Origin: Notamacropus eugenii
Taxonomy: Eukaryota > Chordata > Mammalia > Diprotodontia > Macropodidae
DNA: 64,000 nt
Direction: 5' to 3'
Assembly: GCF_028372415.1 (NCBI RefSeq)
Contig: NC_092876.1
Location: forward strand, 56,597,256-56,661,255
Part shown: positions 23,505-36,600 of the stretch, piece by piece
Layout: every line of letters starts with the position of its first letter
Numbering within the stretch: the first letter of the stretch is position 1
Notes under the pieces: model-generated
Seen by the model: the letters and a program-made list of their open reading frames with translations, nothing else
Told to the model about the DNA's origin: nothing
Databases searched by the model: none
Position numbers and translations under genes: made by a program

Positions 23505-23800
23505 GAACATAGAATGTCAGCTCTGGTGGAGAACTTGGAATACAGAATGTCAGAGCCAGAAGGAACCTTAGAACATAATTATGTCAGAGCTGGGAGGGAT
23601 CTGTGAATGTAGAATGTTAAAAGAGAACTTTAGAGTCAAAGGTGAACATAGAACATTAGAAGTAGGAAAGAATCTAGAACATGGAATAGCAGGGCTAGAA
23701 AATACTTTGGAATACAGAATGTCAAATCTGGAAGGGAACTAGAATATCAGACTTGGGGCCTCAGAACAAAAAATGTTTGACCTGGAAATGCCTTAGGGGT
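23505..23800 (-). repeat. Diverged array of the 30-33-bp unit, reverse orientation
   Basis: About eight units such as AGAATGTCAGAGCCAGAAGG lie inside the spacer of the inverted repeat upstream of PADI6. Confidence 0.7.
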
Positions 23801-23914
23801 CATCTTGTCTAAACTCCCAGGAGTGACAGTCAAATCATAATCATCATGATAGAATCATTATATGGTGCTTTGAGTTTTGCAAAGTGCTTCTGATGCCCAC
23901 AACATACCTGTGAG

Positions 23915-24098
23915 GTAGGTACAGATGAGGAAGGTCATGCAGAGCTGTGTTTCAGGGTCTTACTGACTCCATGTCAGAGCTCCTCAGCTTGGTCAGCTCT
24001 GGAAATTGACTCCTTATGATCTAAGACACCTGTAGGTGTGGGCAGGCTAATTCTTCCCTGGTCCTTGCTTCCTAGACTCGTGATGGCTTTCATCTGGG
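23915..24098 (-). repeat. Inverted repeat, arm 2
   Basis: Partner of 23127-23310, about 96% identical over 184 bases when reversed. Seven of eight mismatches fall in the outer 51 bases, while the inner 133 bases have one. Confidence 0.93.
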
Positions 24099-24316
24099 AA
24101 TATGAAGTTAGGGTCAGGGTCCTATCTAATACCCAATATGAGAATAAGGCACCTAAGAATCTTATTTTCCAAGAGCCCTAGAGGAAAAACAACTGCCACC
24201 ACCACAGTTGTGTAATAAATTGTTCAACCTGCCAGGACCAGAGAAAAGAGGAAAGTATATTCTCCCCTGTCTTCCCTTGATCATGCTCTGCCTTAAGTCC
24301 TAAGAAAGATGGAAAA

Positions 24317-24390
24317 CATCTGGCTAGGTGATTGATAATTCCCTTAATTAGGGCTGCAGGTGAGTCTGCTGACTGGGATCTATAACAGGA
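24317..24390 (+). promoter_or_regulatory. Putative PADI6 promoter motifs
   Basis: Within 175 bases upstream of the PADI6 ATG lie an E-box CATCTG (24317-24322), a TAATTAG homeobox-type site (24345-24351), an E-box CAGGTG (24357-24362) and a TATA-like TATAAC (24381-24386). NOBOX (TAATTA/G) and FIGLA (CANNTG) are known oocyte regulators, and PADI6 of other mammals is oocyte-specific. The motifs are short and could be chance. No transcription start is known, but one near 24410 would fit. Confidence 0.35.
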
Positions 24391-24490
24391 AGCCTAGGGC
24401 TTTGTTTCTAGGCCCTCTCCGCTAACAACTTCAAATGGTGTGAAGGGGTTGACTTGAAGGCAAGGATATCTGGTCTCCTGAGGGGCAAAC

Positions 24491-24624
24491 ATGGACTCCT
24501 GGAAGGTCCCAACTGAGGAACCTAAAGAAGTTAGGGAAATCTCAAAGACTTTACCTATATCTTTGGAGCAACCTATCAAGGCAGTGTGTCCAATGAACGC
24601 TACAGTATCTGTTGATGTTGTGAG
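24491..24624 (+). CDS. PADI6: PADI6 exon 1 (start codon)
   Basis: Encodes residues 1-44 and two bases of codon 45. [19 protein letters not shown] aligns with the PAD opening motif of the type SLDSPVHAVCVLGT. The start is set by an in-frame TGA 12 bases upstream and a good Kozak context. The donor is GTAAGA. Confidence 0.8.
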
Positions 24625-27600
24625 GTAAGAGCAAGGGAGTTTCCCTGGACTGATAGCCCAGGTGCTATGTTCCCAATGCCCTAAAGAGTTTAGAATGTCT
24701 GGGGCTATTTGGTGGCAAGGTACTGGGGCCAAGAGGTCATGGTAAGAGCCCTGGACTAGCTATAGAGCCAGTGAATACATTGCCTTCCTTTATTATGAGT
24801 CTCAGTTTCCTCTTCTGTGAAGTAAAGGAGCCAGACCAAACAACCTCTAAGACTTCTTTTGGCTCTGATGTTCTGAAATTCTTCCCAAGCCCTGGGGATG
24901 GTAGGCTGCTGCACACATAGATATGTGGGGCCCTAGGGTTTCTGATGATTCTTTGTTAGTATTGGTTGAGGGCAGCATGATGCGGTAGAATGGGTAATGG
25001 ATTTGGAATGAGAGAATCCAGAGTCAAATCTATTCATAAACCTTTGAGGGAGAACCAAGGCAACCCCAGGAAAAACCCCAGTAGGAAATTGTCAAAAACT
25101 TTTAATACAGTCCAGTTCCAGTTGGGGTGCAGTTCCTGTTCTGGGCTTGGCTGGGATGGACAATGGAGATCTTGAAGAACGAGCTCAGGCCTCTCTATCA
25201 ACCAATGAGGGAACGAAGAATCAGAAATGGGAAGCGATTTACTGAGTCATGCATCATATTAGCTGCAGGGCCTGTTAACATTAGAACTCAAGTCCCCCAG
25301 TTCTAAGTTCAGAGTGATCCCCCACGCACCATGCTGTGAGTCTCACGTTTCCTTTGGCTGGCTTTCTTAGGACCAAAGCCTTGTGGGGAAGGGTAGAGAA
25401 TGCGACCATGGCCTTGCCTACTTAACTTGGTATCATGTTCTTCATTTCTGATATCAGAACTGCCCCTGAGCGTTATAAGGCCTTCGAAGCATTAACTTCT
25501 GAAGGACTCCTTTATAACGTGGAAGGTACGAAATTCAACTATGCCTTCGTTGGACATCCCAGCAGATGGTACCTGAGCCGTTCGTGCTGCCTCATCCTTA
25601 AGCCATTAGTGCCCAGCTCTAAGATGTTTTCAGATTGGGTGAGTTTATGATGGGTCATGGGAGACATGAGAGAAATTATTGCTTTGGAAATAATACACTT
25701 CATCTGTCCAGTAACTTGCCTTTCACTGGATGCTATGTCCTACAATCCCACCTTCTGGGAGATGCCATGTCCAGGACCAGGGAAAATGATCGGCCTATTG
25801 GATCCTGCCCTGCTCAGCCCAGAGCCAGGGCTCTGTGCTCTCTGGGTACCATATTTAGGAAGGACATCAAAAAGCTGCCCAATATGAAGTTGGTAATTAT
25901 AATAACCAGACCTCAAGAGCAAAATGGGCTGGATGTATAAATCGAATTCTTTTCATAGAAATAATTGAACTTAGTGGAGCTGATGAGACCTTTCCTGAAG
26001 GAGTATTGAGGTCAGAGCCTTGACACTGACGCAATTAAAGGTGTGACAGACTTTAGAGCTTACAGGACCTGTAGGAACCATCTATTCTAATCTCTGAATT
26101 TTGCAGAGAGGGAAACTGAAGCCTTTAGAGGAAAGGAAATGCATTCAAGATCATACAACTAGTTAGCAGTAGAGCTTGGAATTGGAATCCAGGTCACCCA
26201 ACCACAGTTCCAGATTCTTTCCATATCTAATATGCTGAGGCAGTTAGGTGGCACAGCGGATAGAGCATTGGATCTGGAACCAAGAAGAACCGAGTTCAAA
26301 TCTGGCTTCAAACTCATACTAGCTGTGTGACCCTGGGCAAGTCATTTCATCTCTGTTTGCCTCAGTTTCCTCAACTGTAAAATGGGAATAATAATAACTC
26401 CTACTCCCAAGGTTGTGGTGAGAACCAAATGTGACAAATATTTGTGAAATGCTACCTTAGCACATAGTAGGAGCTAAATAAATGTTAGCTATATCAGGGT
26501 CTACCCCCAGAAATCTATTCAATTCAAGCATTTATTGAAACACTGTGCTGGTCACTAGGGGAAAAAATCAAAGTACAAAATTAACCTCACTTTCCTAGGA
26601 GCTTACGATCCATTTGGGTGGCTGCGGGGGGGGGGGGGGGGGGGGCGCGTGGGGGAGGGACTACAGGTGCACATAATTTGAGGGAGAGGTTTGGGGGTGG
26701 GAACAGACCCCCAATTTCATTGGCATAGGAAATTCTCCCTGATGAAGCTCCTAATGTGCATATTTCATGGACGTGGACAAAGGGAGAGTCTGTTTTACTC
26801 AACTATGCAGTTTTGTTAATGAATTGTGTTTTTTTTTTCCCCTTCCTCCTCAGTGAGGAAGAAGAGAAAAGATTTTTATTATTGAAAAATAAATAAATTT
26901 TTAAAAATTCCTCTACCATCGCGGACTATAGCATTTGCTTTCACACTTCTAAAGTAGCTTGGGGCATTGAGAGACCTCAAATGACCTTTTACGGGTCATG
27001 TTGCTGAAACTCCCCAATAGACTTAAATCACCTGGCCTTCCTGACTCTGAGGCTGGCTCTTTCCCAGTGTACCAAGGTGCCTCTCAAAATAGGGAGAGTA
27101 AATACAAAGTAAGTGGGAGAAGGGGGCAGGGATCAGGAAAGATCTGGAAGTAGTACCTAACGTATTTTAGGAAGAAAACTAAGTATTCTGTGGGGGCAGA
27201 CAATGGTCCAGGTATGGAGATAGTCTCTTTAAAGGCACAGAGATGAGAGATGGGATGTCATCTCTAGGGAACCAACCAATGGGCCATTTTCCCTGGAATA
27301 TATTCCAGGGAGTGCTTACCGAAGAACGATGGGGAAAGATCATTTGGAACCAGACGACTCTAATAGTCCCTAGTTACTTTGAGTATCATTGTGATGGACC
27401 TGGAAGCTATAGACACAGCCCATCCCTGAAATATCGATGTCTTTACAGGTTAAAATTACCTACTTTAAAAGTGGGGAGGAACATTCCGACTGTGTGGCTA
27501 TGGCGAACATCACCTGTATCAGTGAGTAACCGGCTTAAAGGGGTAAAGAGAATGGGGAATAAGAGATGGGCTCCAGGCACAGGCTTCGATTAGACCACCT

Positions 27601-30600
27601 GACAGGGGAAGACAAGACATTAGCTGCAGAATGAAGGCTTGAAGTTTACATGAGGAATGCCACGGTTGGTCAGTGCCCTTTTGAAGGGGGTCAGAATGAA
27701 TAAAGGCATGGAAATAAGCAGTGCCCTCTGGATTCCAGGACCTTACTATAAATGCAAATAATAACAATAATAACTGCCCGCAAGTTTACATTCCAGTGGA
27801 GGAAGACAATACGTAGCAAGAAGGTGAAAAGTAGGGACTGGGAATGAAGGTGCTCACATAAGGACAGTGTTGTGGTCCAGAAAATAGAAGGCAGAAGCAG
27901 GAGAAGGGAAGGCTGGCCGATCTCAGGGAGCTTGTTTTAAAAAGGAGATGCTGGGAGGAACTCCCCAATTTGTGATGGGGCTGACAGGGTGGGTGGTAGT
28001 TCCCAATGACTCCCATAGGCAATGAGAATAGGATGAGTCATGCCAAGGAGGAGTTTGAGGAGGTCAGGTCATTTTCAACCTTTCCTCAGATGACACCTCC
28101 TCCAAGGATATCCATTTTCCTCAGGATGTTTTGGGTCACAGAACCAGAGAGTGCAATGGGAAATGTTGCCCAACTGTGGGTTTTTTTTTTTCTTTCTGAA
28201 AAGACCCTAGAGAGTTTTAGTGGACAGCAAGCTCAATACAGATTTAAGAGTATGATTAGCCAAGAAAGCTTCTATAGTCTTAGACTTTGCCAGGTTTTTA
28301 TAAAGCTCTTTACAGATGTTCTCATCTGAACTTCACAATATGCCTGTGAGGTAGCTACTATAGTTATCCCCATTTTACAGCTTAGAAGATTGAGACTCTA
28401 GAAGAGAAAGTGACTTATTTTTGGTAGCATAGCTAGTCCAAGGTGGAATTAGATCCCAAGACTAAGAAGATAATGGACTCAATGTAGCCTGCCCAGGTTG
28501 GACTGCATGAGGGCATCACACTTGAGGAAGAACATTGATAAGGCAGAGAACATCCAGAGACAGGTGTTGTAATCCAAAGCAGATCAATTTGAGGACTGGG
28601 TTAAACAAATCAGATTTGGACAAGGGAGAGAGACATAACTGTTTCTAGGTGTTTGAAGGGCTCTCAAGAAGAAGGATTAATCTTGGTCACCTTGATAGTA
28701 TCACTAAGGCAGAACCAGAGATAACAAATGAAAAATGCAAAGGGACAAGTTTAATGTAAAGAAAAATCTAATTGGAGCAAACCCAATGTAGAATGAGCTG
28801 CCTCAGGGAATCATGACTTTCCTCCATTGGAAGGCATTGAGCAGAGATTGAATGGACAACTTCTTGGGTCTATGGTACAAGAGATTCTTGTCAAGGTACG
28901 GGCTTCTGTAGATATCTTCTAAACTTTCAGGTTATGTCTGAAAGTAGATGGCTAAGGCAGAACTAAGAACATGAGGAATTTCTCCAAAGTGTATCTTCTC
29001 TCTAGTGGTTTCATGGTGGAACAGAGGGCCCTTAGAACCCAGAGTGATAGAACCAGTTCTGTTGATCCCATTTTCTATAGTTTCTCTCCAAAATAGAGCA
29101 CATCTTTAAAAAACCAAAACAAAACCTCTTTTGTTTTTGACTAAAATTGACATTTTAGTCACTTTTTAAGTTTAATTTCAAATTTTCTTCTGGAAGGACT
29201 ATCCCACAGTTTCACCAACAGGATATCTGACTTCTCATGCCTCCAGTGTTGACTATTCCCATGTCTTGTCCTCTTTGCCAGTTTGTTCAGTGTGGGATGA
29301 AACCTCATGGTTGTCTTAATTCAATCTCAATAGTGATTTGGAATAATCTCTTATAAGGTTAATATATTTTCAGTTCTTTTGATAATCCTTTGTTTACATC
29401 CTTTGAGCCCTTGGCCATTGAGGAATGACTTTTAGTCTTATATATTTAATTAGTTCCCTTTATCTTGAATATTAAACCCTCATCAGATACTTGATGTAAA
29501 GCTTTGTATAAATGAGCCTTTCTATCCTAGTTGTATTGATGTGGTTAACCAAAAATTCAGCTTTTTGTCATTAGTTTACTGGTTTTATTTTTTGTCATTA
29601 CCTTTCTACTTTCTTTGCTTAAGAATTTTACCACGAGACGTAACTACAACCAGTACCTGATATTTTCTCTGCTAATCTTTTATGATGACTTGAATATTGA
29701 GTTGATTGGACCTGTGTCCTTCCCCCCCCCCCCCCCCCCTCCTTCTAAGCCCTCATTAGAATTGTTTATAGGGAGCAAGGACTGAGTTAGGGAGAAAATG
29801 AAGATTAGAGAAAGGACATGGTCATGGGAGAAATGTGCCAGAAGGGATGGGAAGCCAAAGTACCAGTAGAAAGATTGTGATCTTAGGAGAAGGAATACAT
29901 TTTCATCAGAGATTGGAGTAAAGAAGGAGAAAATGGGGGGATGACACATTGTACTGAGATGTTATGAGAGAAGGAACTGGTGGCCAATGACCTATTTTCC
30001 CAGTATAATATGAGACCATATGTGAGTGTGAAACCAGTATGAGAGATAGGGAGTACTTGGGAGGCATGAGAATGGAGAAGTTTTGGAGCAATTGCTGTGT
30101 AGGTTATGAATCAATTAAGGAGAAGAAAAAAGATTGCCTTACCATAAGGAAGACTTTTTTGAGATTGCTGTTGGGTCATTTTCAGGTGTGTACAATTCTT
30201 CATGACCCCATGGGGGGGGGGGGCGCGTCTTTCTTGGCAAAGACACTGCAGTGGTTTGTCACTTCCTTCCCCAACTCATTTTATAGATGAGGAAACTGTG
30301 GCAAATGGGGATAAATGATCTATCTAGGGTCACAAAACTAATAAATGAAGTCATATTTGAACTAGAGGAGATGAGTCTTCCTGACTTCAAATCCAGAACT
30401 CTGTCCATTGAGTCACCTAGCTGCCCCCTTAGTTGAGGTTAGATAATGCAAATTGGGAATGAATTGTGACTTTATACAACTCATAGGAGTAGGGATGGAG
30501 GAAATGGAAGGTAGAGGGAACAGAGGGTCGGACTTGGTTGGACAAGGGGCAAGGTATTTGAGAGCAGTGGACAATAAAAAGTTGAGAGATGAAGCATATA

Positions 30601-33600
30601 ACCAGAGCAAAGATGGTGGCCAAGGAGGAAAGTGGTGGGAAGTGGAAGGTGGAGAGGATAACAGGTCAGGTTGAGGATGAAGAATAAGAGAAAAGGGGAA
30701 TAGGGAGAGATGGAATGATAAGAAATAATGATCTGAAAGAAGTTCAAAATTCTTGATTGTGGAAATAGAGTATTTGTGGGTAATAATGAGATCAAGGGTA
30801 TAAACATCAGCTGAGGTGGAATGGTACAGGTCATTGGAATTAAGGTGGAACCATGAAGGCTGGAGGCCCCAGTATATATGTTGTAGTAGCCTAGTATAAG
30901 GCTAGTCATCAGGTTTAGAAAACTGAACCAGGTCCTACATTCCTTGGGAAAGGATTGAGAATGACTTGGAGTGGAGGAGCCTGTAGATAACTTGGAGATT
31001 TTGATAATGTGAGCCCCAAGGACAAGAGATGCTACATGACAGTGGTAGAGGCAAGGTCAAGGGAGTAGGGGATTGTAAGAGTTAGAATTTGAAGGAATCT
31101 TGGGATATAACAACACATAGTAGCTTGAATGATATACGGCCTAGAAAGCATTTTGCCAGTCACAAAGGCCTTAGAAGCATGAGGTATTAAAAAAAGACAT
31201 TATTATAGCAGCGTTGATATTTTGAGTTGGAGGACCCAGGTTTGAATGCTAGCTCTTCAAAAGTTTACTTGGCTCATTCCTAGTTTTCATGTGTGTAAAA
31301 TGAAGGGGCTAGTCTGGAAGGGGCGGTGGAATTCCTCTATAGTCTGCCATCCTATGGAGAGGCAAACTTCCAGTAGGCGTACAAGAAAATTCTCCAAAAG
31401 ATTAGCACTATCCAAGAGTAGGAAGGACTGTCTCGAGAGTTCCTTGCCACTCTTGGTCTTCAAGTGGAGATGTTGGGAGGATTCCAGTTCAGGAAGAGAT
31501 TGAAGCCTAATCATCAAAGTCCTTTTCCATTCTGTGACTTAGTTGCCAAAGAACTCCCAAGATATCAAGCCTTTGAGAAGAGTTGACCTTGGAACACTTG
31601 CTAGACTTATTAGAAGAAGGGTGGGTTGGGACATCTCTCTATCTGGTTCTGAGGGATCAGTAGAGAGTGTTCTTGGCCCCAGAGCAGCCGTGGGCTGCTG
31701 GTCACCCCTCACTATTCTTTGCTTCTTTTCCTAGATATCTCTCTAACAGTGGAAAATTACCAAGAAAAAACACAGAACCAAGAGAGAGAGATGAATAAGG
31801 TACAGGGGCTGGGCTTTTACTTCAAGTGGAAGTAAGTATACTTGGGAGGGAAAATTCATAGACTACGGACTCTGCATCTTTTTTTATGTCCTGGATCCCC
31901 TCAGCAGTTTGATACCTATGGACCTTTCTCAGAACAATGTTTTTAAATACATAGAATATATAAGATTACATAGGAAACAAGTTATATTAAAATCTGGTTC
32001 TTAAAATACCTTTTTGACAAAGAAACTAAGTCATGGACCTCAAGTTAAGAACCATACTGATGGAATCCACTGGTGGGGAAAGGTCAACATGAAAAACCAG
32101 AGAGAGGCTTGGCCTTCAGTGTCAGAAAGGTTCCTTGGTCTAAATTCTGCCACTAATAGTCACTAAGTATGCTACCCTGAACATTTTCATTTAACTCCAT
32201 GAGTTTCCATTTCCCCAACCATAAGAAAAAATGGGGCTCCTAATGCCTCTAGTCACCTACCTTGTAGAGCTGGCTAAAGATTCAAATGAAAGAATGGATG
32301 AAAATAAATACATGGTACCTCAAAAGCCTCAGCACATTTTGGAACATCCTGTATTTGTTAACAACCTGTTTGTCTTTGGAGAAAGGAAAGGAGTCAGTGG
32401 GAAGGGTAGGGAAGTGGGTAGGTAAGGAAGAAACTAATTATATTAATAACTAACATTATATATCTCTTCCTATGTACCAGGCATTGTGCTAAGTACTTTA
32501 CTTTACTAAGTATCTCATTTGACCCTCCAGACAACCCTGTGAGAAGTCCTGTTATGATACCCATTTTACAGATGAGAAAACTGAGGCAAACAGATGAAAT
32601 AACTTGTACAGGGCCACACAGCTAGTAAGTGTCTGAGGCTGGATTGGAAATCCAGACCAAGGACTTTATGGCCTTGTATGTTGACAATCAAACAAGTATT
32701 TAAAAAGCTTTGTTAATATTGGAAAAAACAAACAAACATGTATATCGGTTATTCTACTGCTTTGAGGAGGAAGGGATGTTGAGGATCTCTGGAAAAAGGA
32801 AAGGCAAGGAGAAATATTTGAATATGATAGGGTTAATTTCTTTGGTTTCTATACTGAAAATTCTACCTTTGAGTTACAAGTTAGATTTTCCTAAATTCTG
32901 AACTATATATAAGGCAAATTATAGGCAGCTGTGTGGTACGTTAGACATGTCATGGAGACTTGGTTTCAAATCCAGCCTCAGACACGTACTACTAACTCTG
33001 TGACCCTGAGCAAGTCCCTTCACCTCTGTCTGATTCCGTTTCCTCAACTATAAAATGAGGATAATCATAACACCTCTCTCCCAGAGTGGTTGTGAGACTC
33101 AAACGAGATATTTATAAAATGCTTAGCACTGTGTCTGGCACGTAAGAGATGTTTAAATGCCTATTTCCCTTCCCCTCTCCCCATATTTAGTCTTTCTGTC
33201 TGCCCAGGCAGAGTCCAGGCAGAGTCGCCAAAAGGACTCATTTCATAACTCTGGGCTGGGGGTTGGGGAATGGTTCTCTGGAGCCCATGTTTGTCTTTTC
33301 AGACAAGTGCCTATTCGCCCTGGAAGGGGCCCATCATGCTTGTGAACTGTGGATCCAGCAACAAATACCCACTTAACACAGAAGAAAGTGTTGACAAAAA
33401 AGGTAACTCGGTACATCTCCCAATTTATGGAGCAACCTTAATCTTGGACCGGCCCCAAACTAAAGACAGAAAAGTGAATTTATCCTCCCCTTGTTTAGTT
33501 TGGAGATGCTTCTCTGCCTCTAGAGCAGCTCCCAGTCTGAGGCAAGTGCTCCATAATCCACTCCCATCCCCATCTAGAATAAAGTTTCCCTTATATTAGA

Positions 33601-36600
33601 AGAACTTGGAGTGGGGCCAGAGGATGGTAAAGGAAAGAACACTCAATTTAGAACTGGAAGGCCTTAATCAAATATTAACAATGCTTTAGGTATTGTGCTG
33701 GGGATACAAAGTCAAAAATGAAAACCCTGTCCTCAAGGAGCTTTACAGCCTAGGGGAATGGAAAATGCATTCTCAAATAAGGAAAAAAAAACATAAAATG
33801 GATTTTGATGAACAGTGAAGTAAAGGGCTATAATCGCTAAAGCAAACCCCAAGCCCAACCATGAAACCAAATTACTAATTTAGAGGCAGTTAGGTACACA
33901 GTGGATGGGGAACTAATCCTGGAGTTGGGAAGAACTAAAGTCAAATCTACTTGGACACTTACTAGCTGTGGGACCCCTAGGCAGATAAATCTTTCTGCTT
34001 CATCTGTATAAACAGGATAATAATAGCACCTGCTTCCCAGGGTTGTTATAAGGATTGGATGAAAAAATATTTATAAGTTACTTGGCAATCTTAAAGATCT
34101 ATGTAAATACTATTTTTAAAAAAAAACAAGCCAAAAGAGTAGTTTTTTTTTTCAGCCTAGAGAGAAAAGAGCCAGATCCATGTATTTTTTTTTTTTACCC
34201 AAGTTTGTGAAGCTATATGTCAGTAGATTCTCTTTCATATAGTTCAGGAGCCCCCAATCATCCAAACAACCAGTATTCTTTCCTTTCTTTTCATATCTGT
34301 GTACCTTACTCGCCTGCTGCCTCTCTGATTTCGTTTTCATAAAAATATAGATCAGAAGTAGCTACAATTGACCAAGCTTTATCTGAGGTGGTAGTAGTGC
34401 TAATTAAATAGAAGTATAAGCAAACTTTGAATTACGTAAGTTTAGATGTAACATAAGTCCTCTTGGACCAGGTGAGAGATAGAAAAAACCATGACCTCTC
34501 TAGCATCTTTACAGGTGAAATTCTCCACCCAGCATCCCTTCTTCATCCCCATCCAGATTACCTTCTGGCTACAGCAGGTACCTGAAGGAGCAGACTTTGT
34601 GCTAGTATAGGGGCTAGTAAGAAAAAGCTGCTCTCCTTTTTATTTTCAGGGGGAGAAAGTAAATCCCAAAAGCTGGGAAAGCATGGATGGGTTGTGCTCT
34701 ACATTATAAATCTCTTTATAATATCTTTTCTCCCAAAGCCACCTTTCTTCATAACCTTCCTATAGTATTTCAAGGATACTTCCAGTCACTAAGATTCACA
34801 ACTTCAGTGACGCCCAAAATTCTTCATTTCACCAGATCTTGTCCTTTCTATATCTTCAGGATCTTGTATCTGACCCCTTCTTTCACTTGGCTCCCACTTT
34901 AGGCCCTTATCACTTGCCTAAATTATAACCTAAGTCTTTTTATTGATTTTCATGTCTCAAGTTCTTCTCCAATCCATCTTCCACACAGCCCACCGAAGTC
35001 ACTTTCCTAAAACATAAGTCCAATCACATGCCCCTACTTAATGAGCTCCAATGGTCCCTTAATGATTCTCAAAATCAAATATTATTTCATCTTGCCATTT
35101 TAAAATGTCAGCTTTTGTGTAAGTTTTATAATATCATATTTGTTAGTATAGTAGCATATGTATGTAATTTGAAAGTATGTATGTATTGGATATGTGAGCA
35201 AATTTTTTTCCAATAGTAGAGGTAGGTGATCAAAAAGCCTTGAAAGATGGGCTCTAGAACCTAGTGAGTAAAAAAAAAAAGAGGGTACTAAGCCGGGAGC
35301 TAGGCTTTGAAAGGCTAGAAGAGGCAAACAGAAGTTAATACCCTATCCTACATACAAGAGAGAATTGCTTGAACAAGGTGGGGGATGAGGGCTTGCTATA
35401 AATCTCATCATAGGTCTAGAGCTGGAGGTTCCCTTAGAAACCCTACCCATCTTACAGATGAGGAAACTGAGACCCAGAGAGGTAGAAATAATTTGTCCGA
35501 GGGAGCATAGGTAGTAAAATGGGAGAGGGAGAAGGAGAGGGAGCACTCAAACCCAGGTCTTCTGACTTCAAATTCAGAACCTTCTCCACTGTCTCACATG
35601 ACATCCCCATGGGCAAGACTGTGAGAGTGAGTACTATGCTCTCAAAAAAGCTAACAATCCTGATAGGTCTAAATATCAGCTTACGTGCTTCAGATTGAGG
35701 TCTCTGGAAGTAGAGGTACCAAATCTTAGCAGGGGGAGGGGGAGAGGAGTCTCCTCCCAAGGTTAAGACTGGGGATCTGTGAGCCTTTCTAATAATTAAG
35801 GCTGTTTAAAAATGGACTTTAGCTACTTTGAAAGAATGAGTTCCCTGTACCACAAAGTATTCAAGTAGATGCTTGAGTCAGGGGAGGGACATCCTCGGAT
35901 CTTCAGGAGCTAACTACTTCTTTTCCTTTCCCCAGTTAGGCGACAAATGTCCAAAATGTTCTTGAAGACACATACCCCACTTGGATTTTTCAACACTCAT
36001 CAACTAGTTATCAACTGCTCTCACCCAGACAGAGTGAGACTCTTTGGAGTTGAACGTAAGTATCCTTTTGGTCATTGGGACCCTACTACCCCATAGGGCA
36101 GTAGGAAAAGAGAGAGAGGGAGAAGACTGGGTAGGAGTCAGAGGACCTAGCTCCAAATGGAGATTTGGTCACTCACTACCTGGGAGTGACTTCCTGTGGT
36201 TCAGTTTCCTTATCTACAAAATGGGAGTGGGATAAATGACCTCCAAGTTCTTTCCAATTTGAAATTTAGGATCCTGTTACACAGAAGGGCTTGTGCAACC
36301 CTTGCACTGACAAATAAAAGATCTGGTTCTAGCAAATGTTTCCTCCAAAGAACCCTAAACTTTGCCCACATACCATTATTTGGACCAAAAAGTCCGTGAC
36401 AAGAGAAAGAAGACAATTGTAACTGGGAATCCTTTACCTGCAAAAAGACCTGTTTTTGGTGTTGGGGAGAGGGACAATATCACAAAGGACAGATTAATAG
36501 CGGGCCTTCTCATGCTGTCAGAGGCGTAGAAGATGAGTTCTCAGGAGAACTTACCATGGGGTGACAATGGGAGAGGATTTAAGCCAGTTTTGTAAGGTAT

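Larger units (their letters stand above)
20713..24316. other. PADI4-PADI6 intergenic region
   Basis: About 3.6 kb with a short 33-bp-unit array, two SINEs, purine and TC repeats, and the inverted repeat. No open frame has PAD or other recognisable similarity. Part 22260-22640 is the most GC-rich and unassigned. Confidence 0.7.
27522..31734 (+). other. PADI6 intron 3
   Basis: Largest intron. It holds CR1-like and antisense L1 remnants, a poly-C run and a SINE, plus a CR1-like tail near 31310-31520. The stretches 27600-28490 and 30430-31240 show nothing I recognise. Confidence 0.7.
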
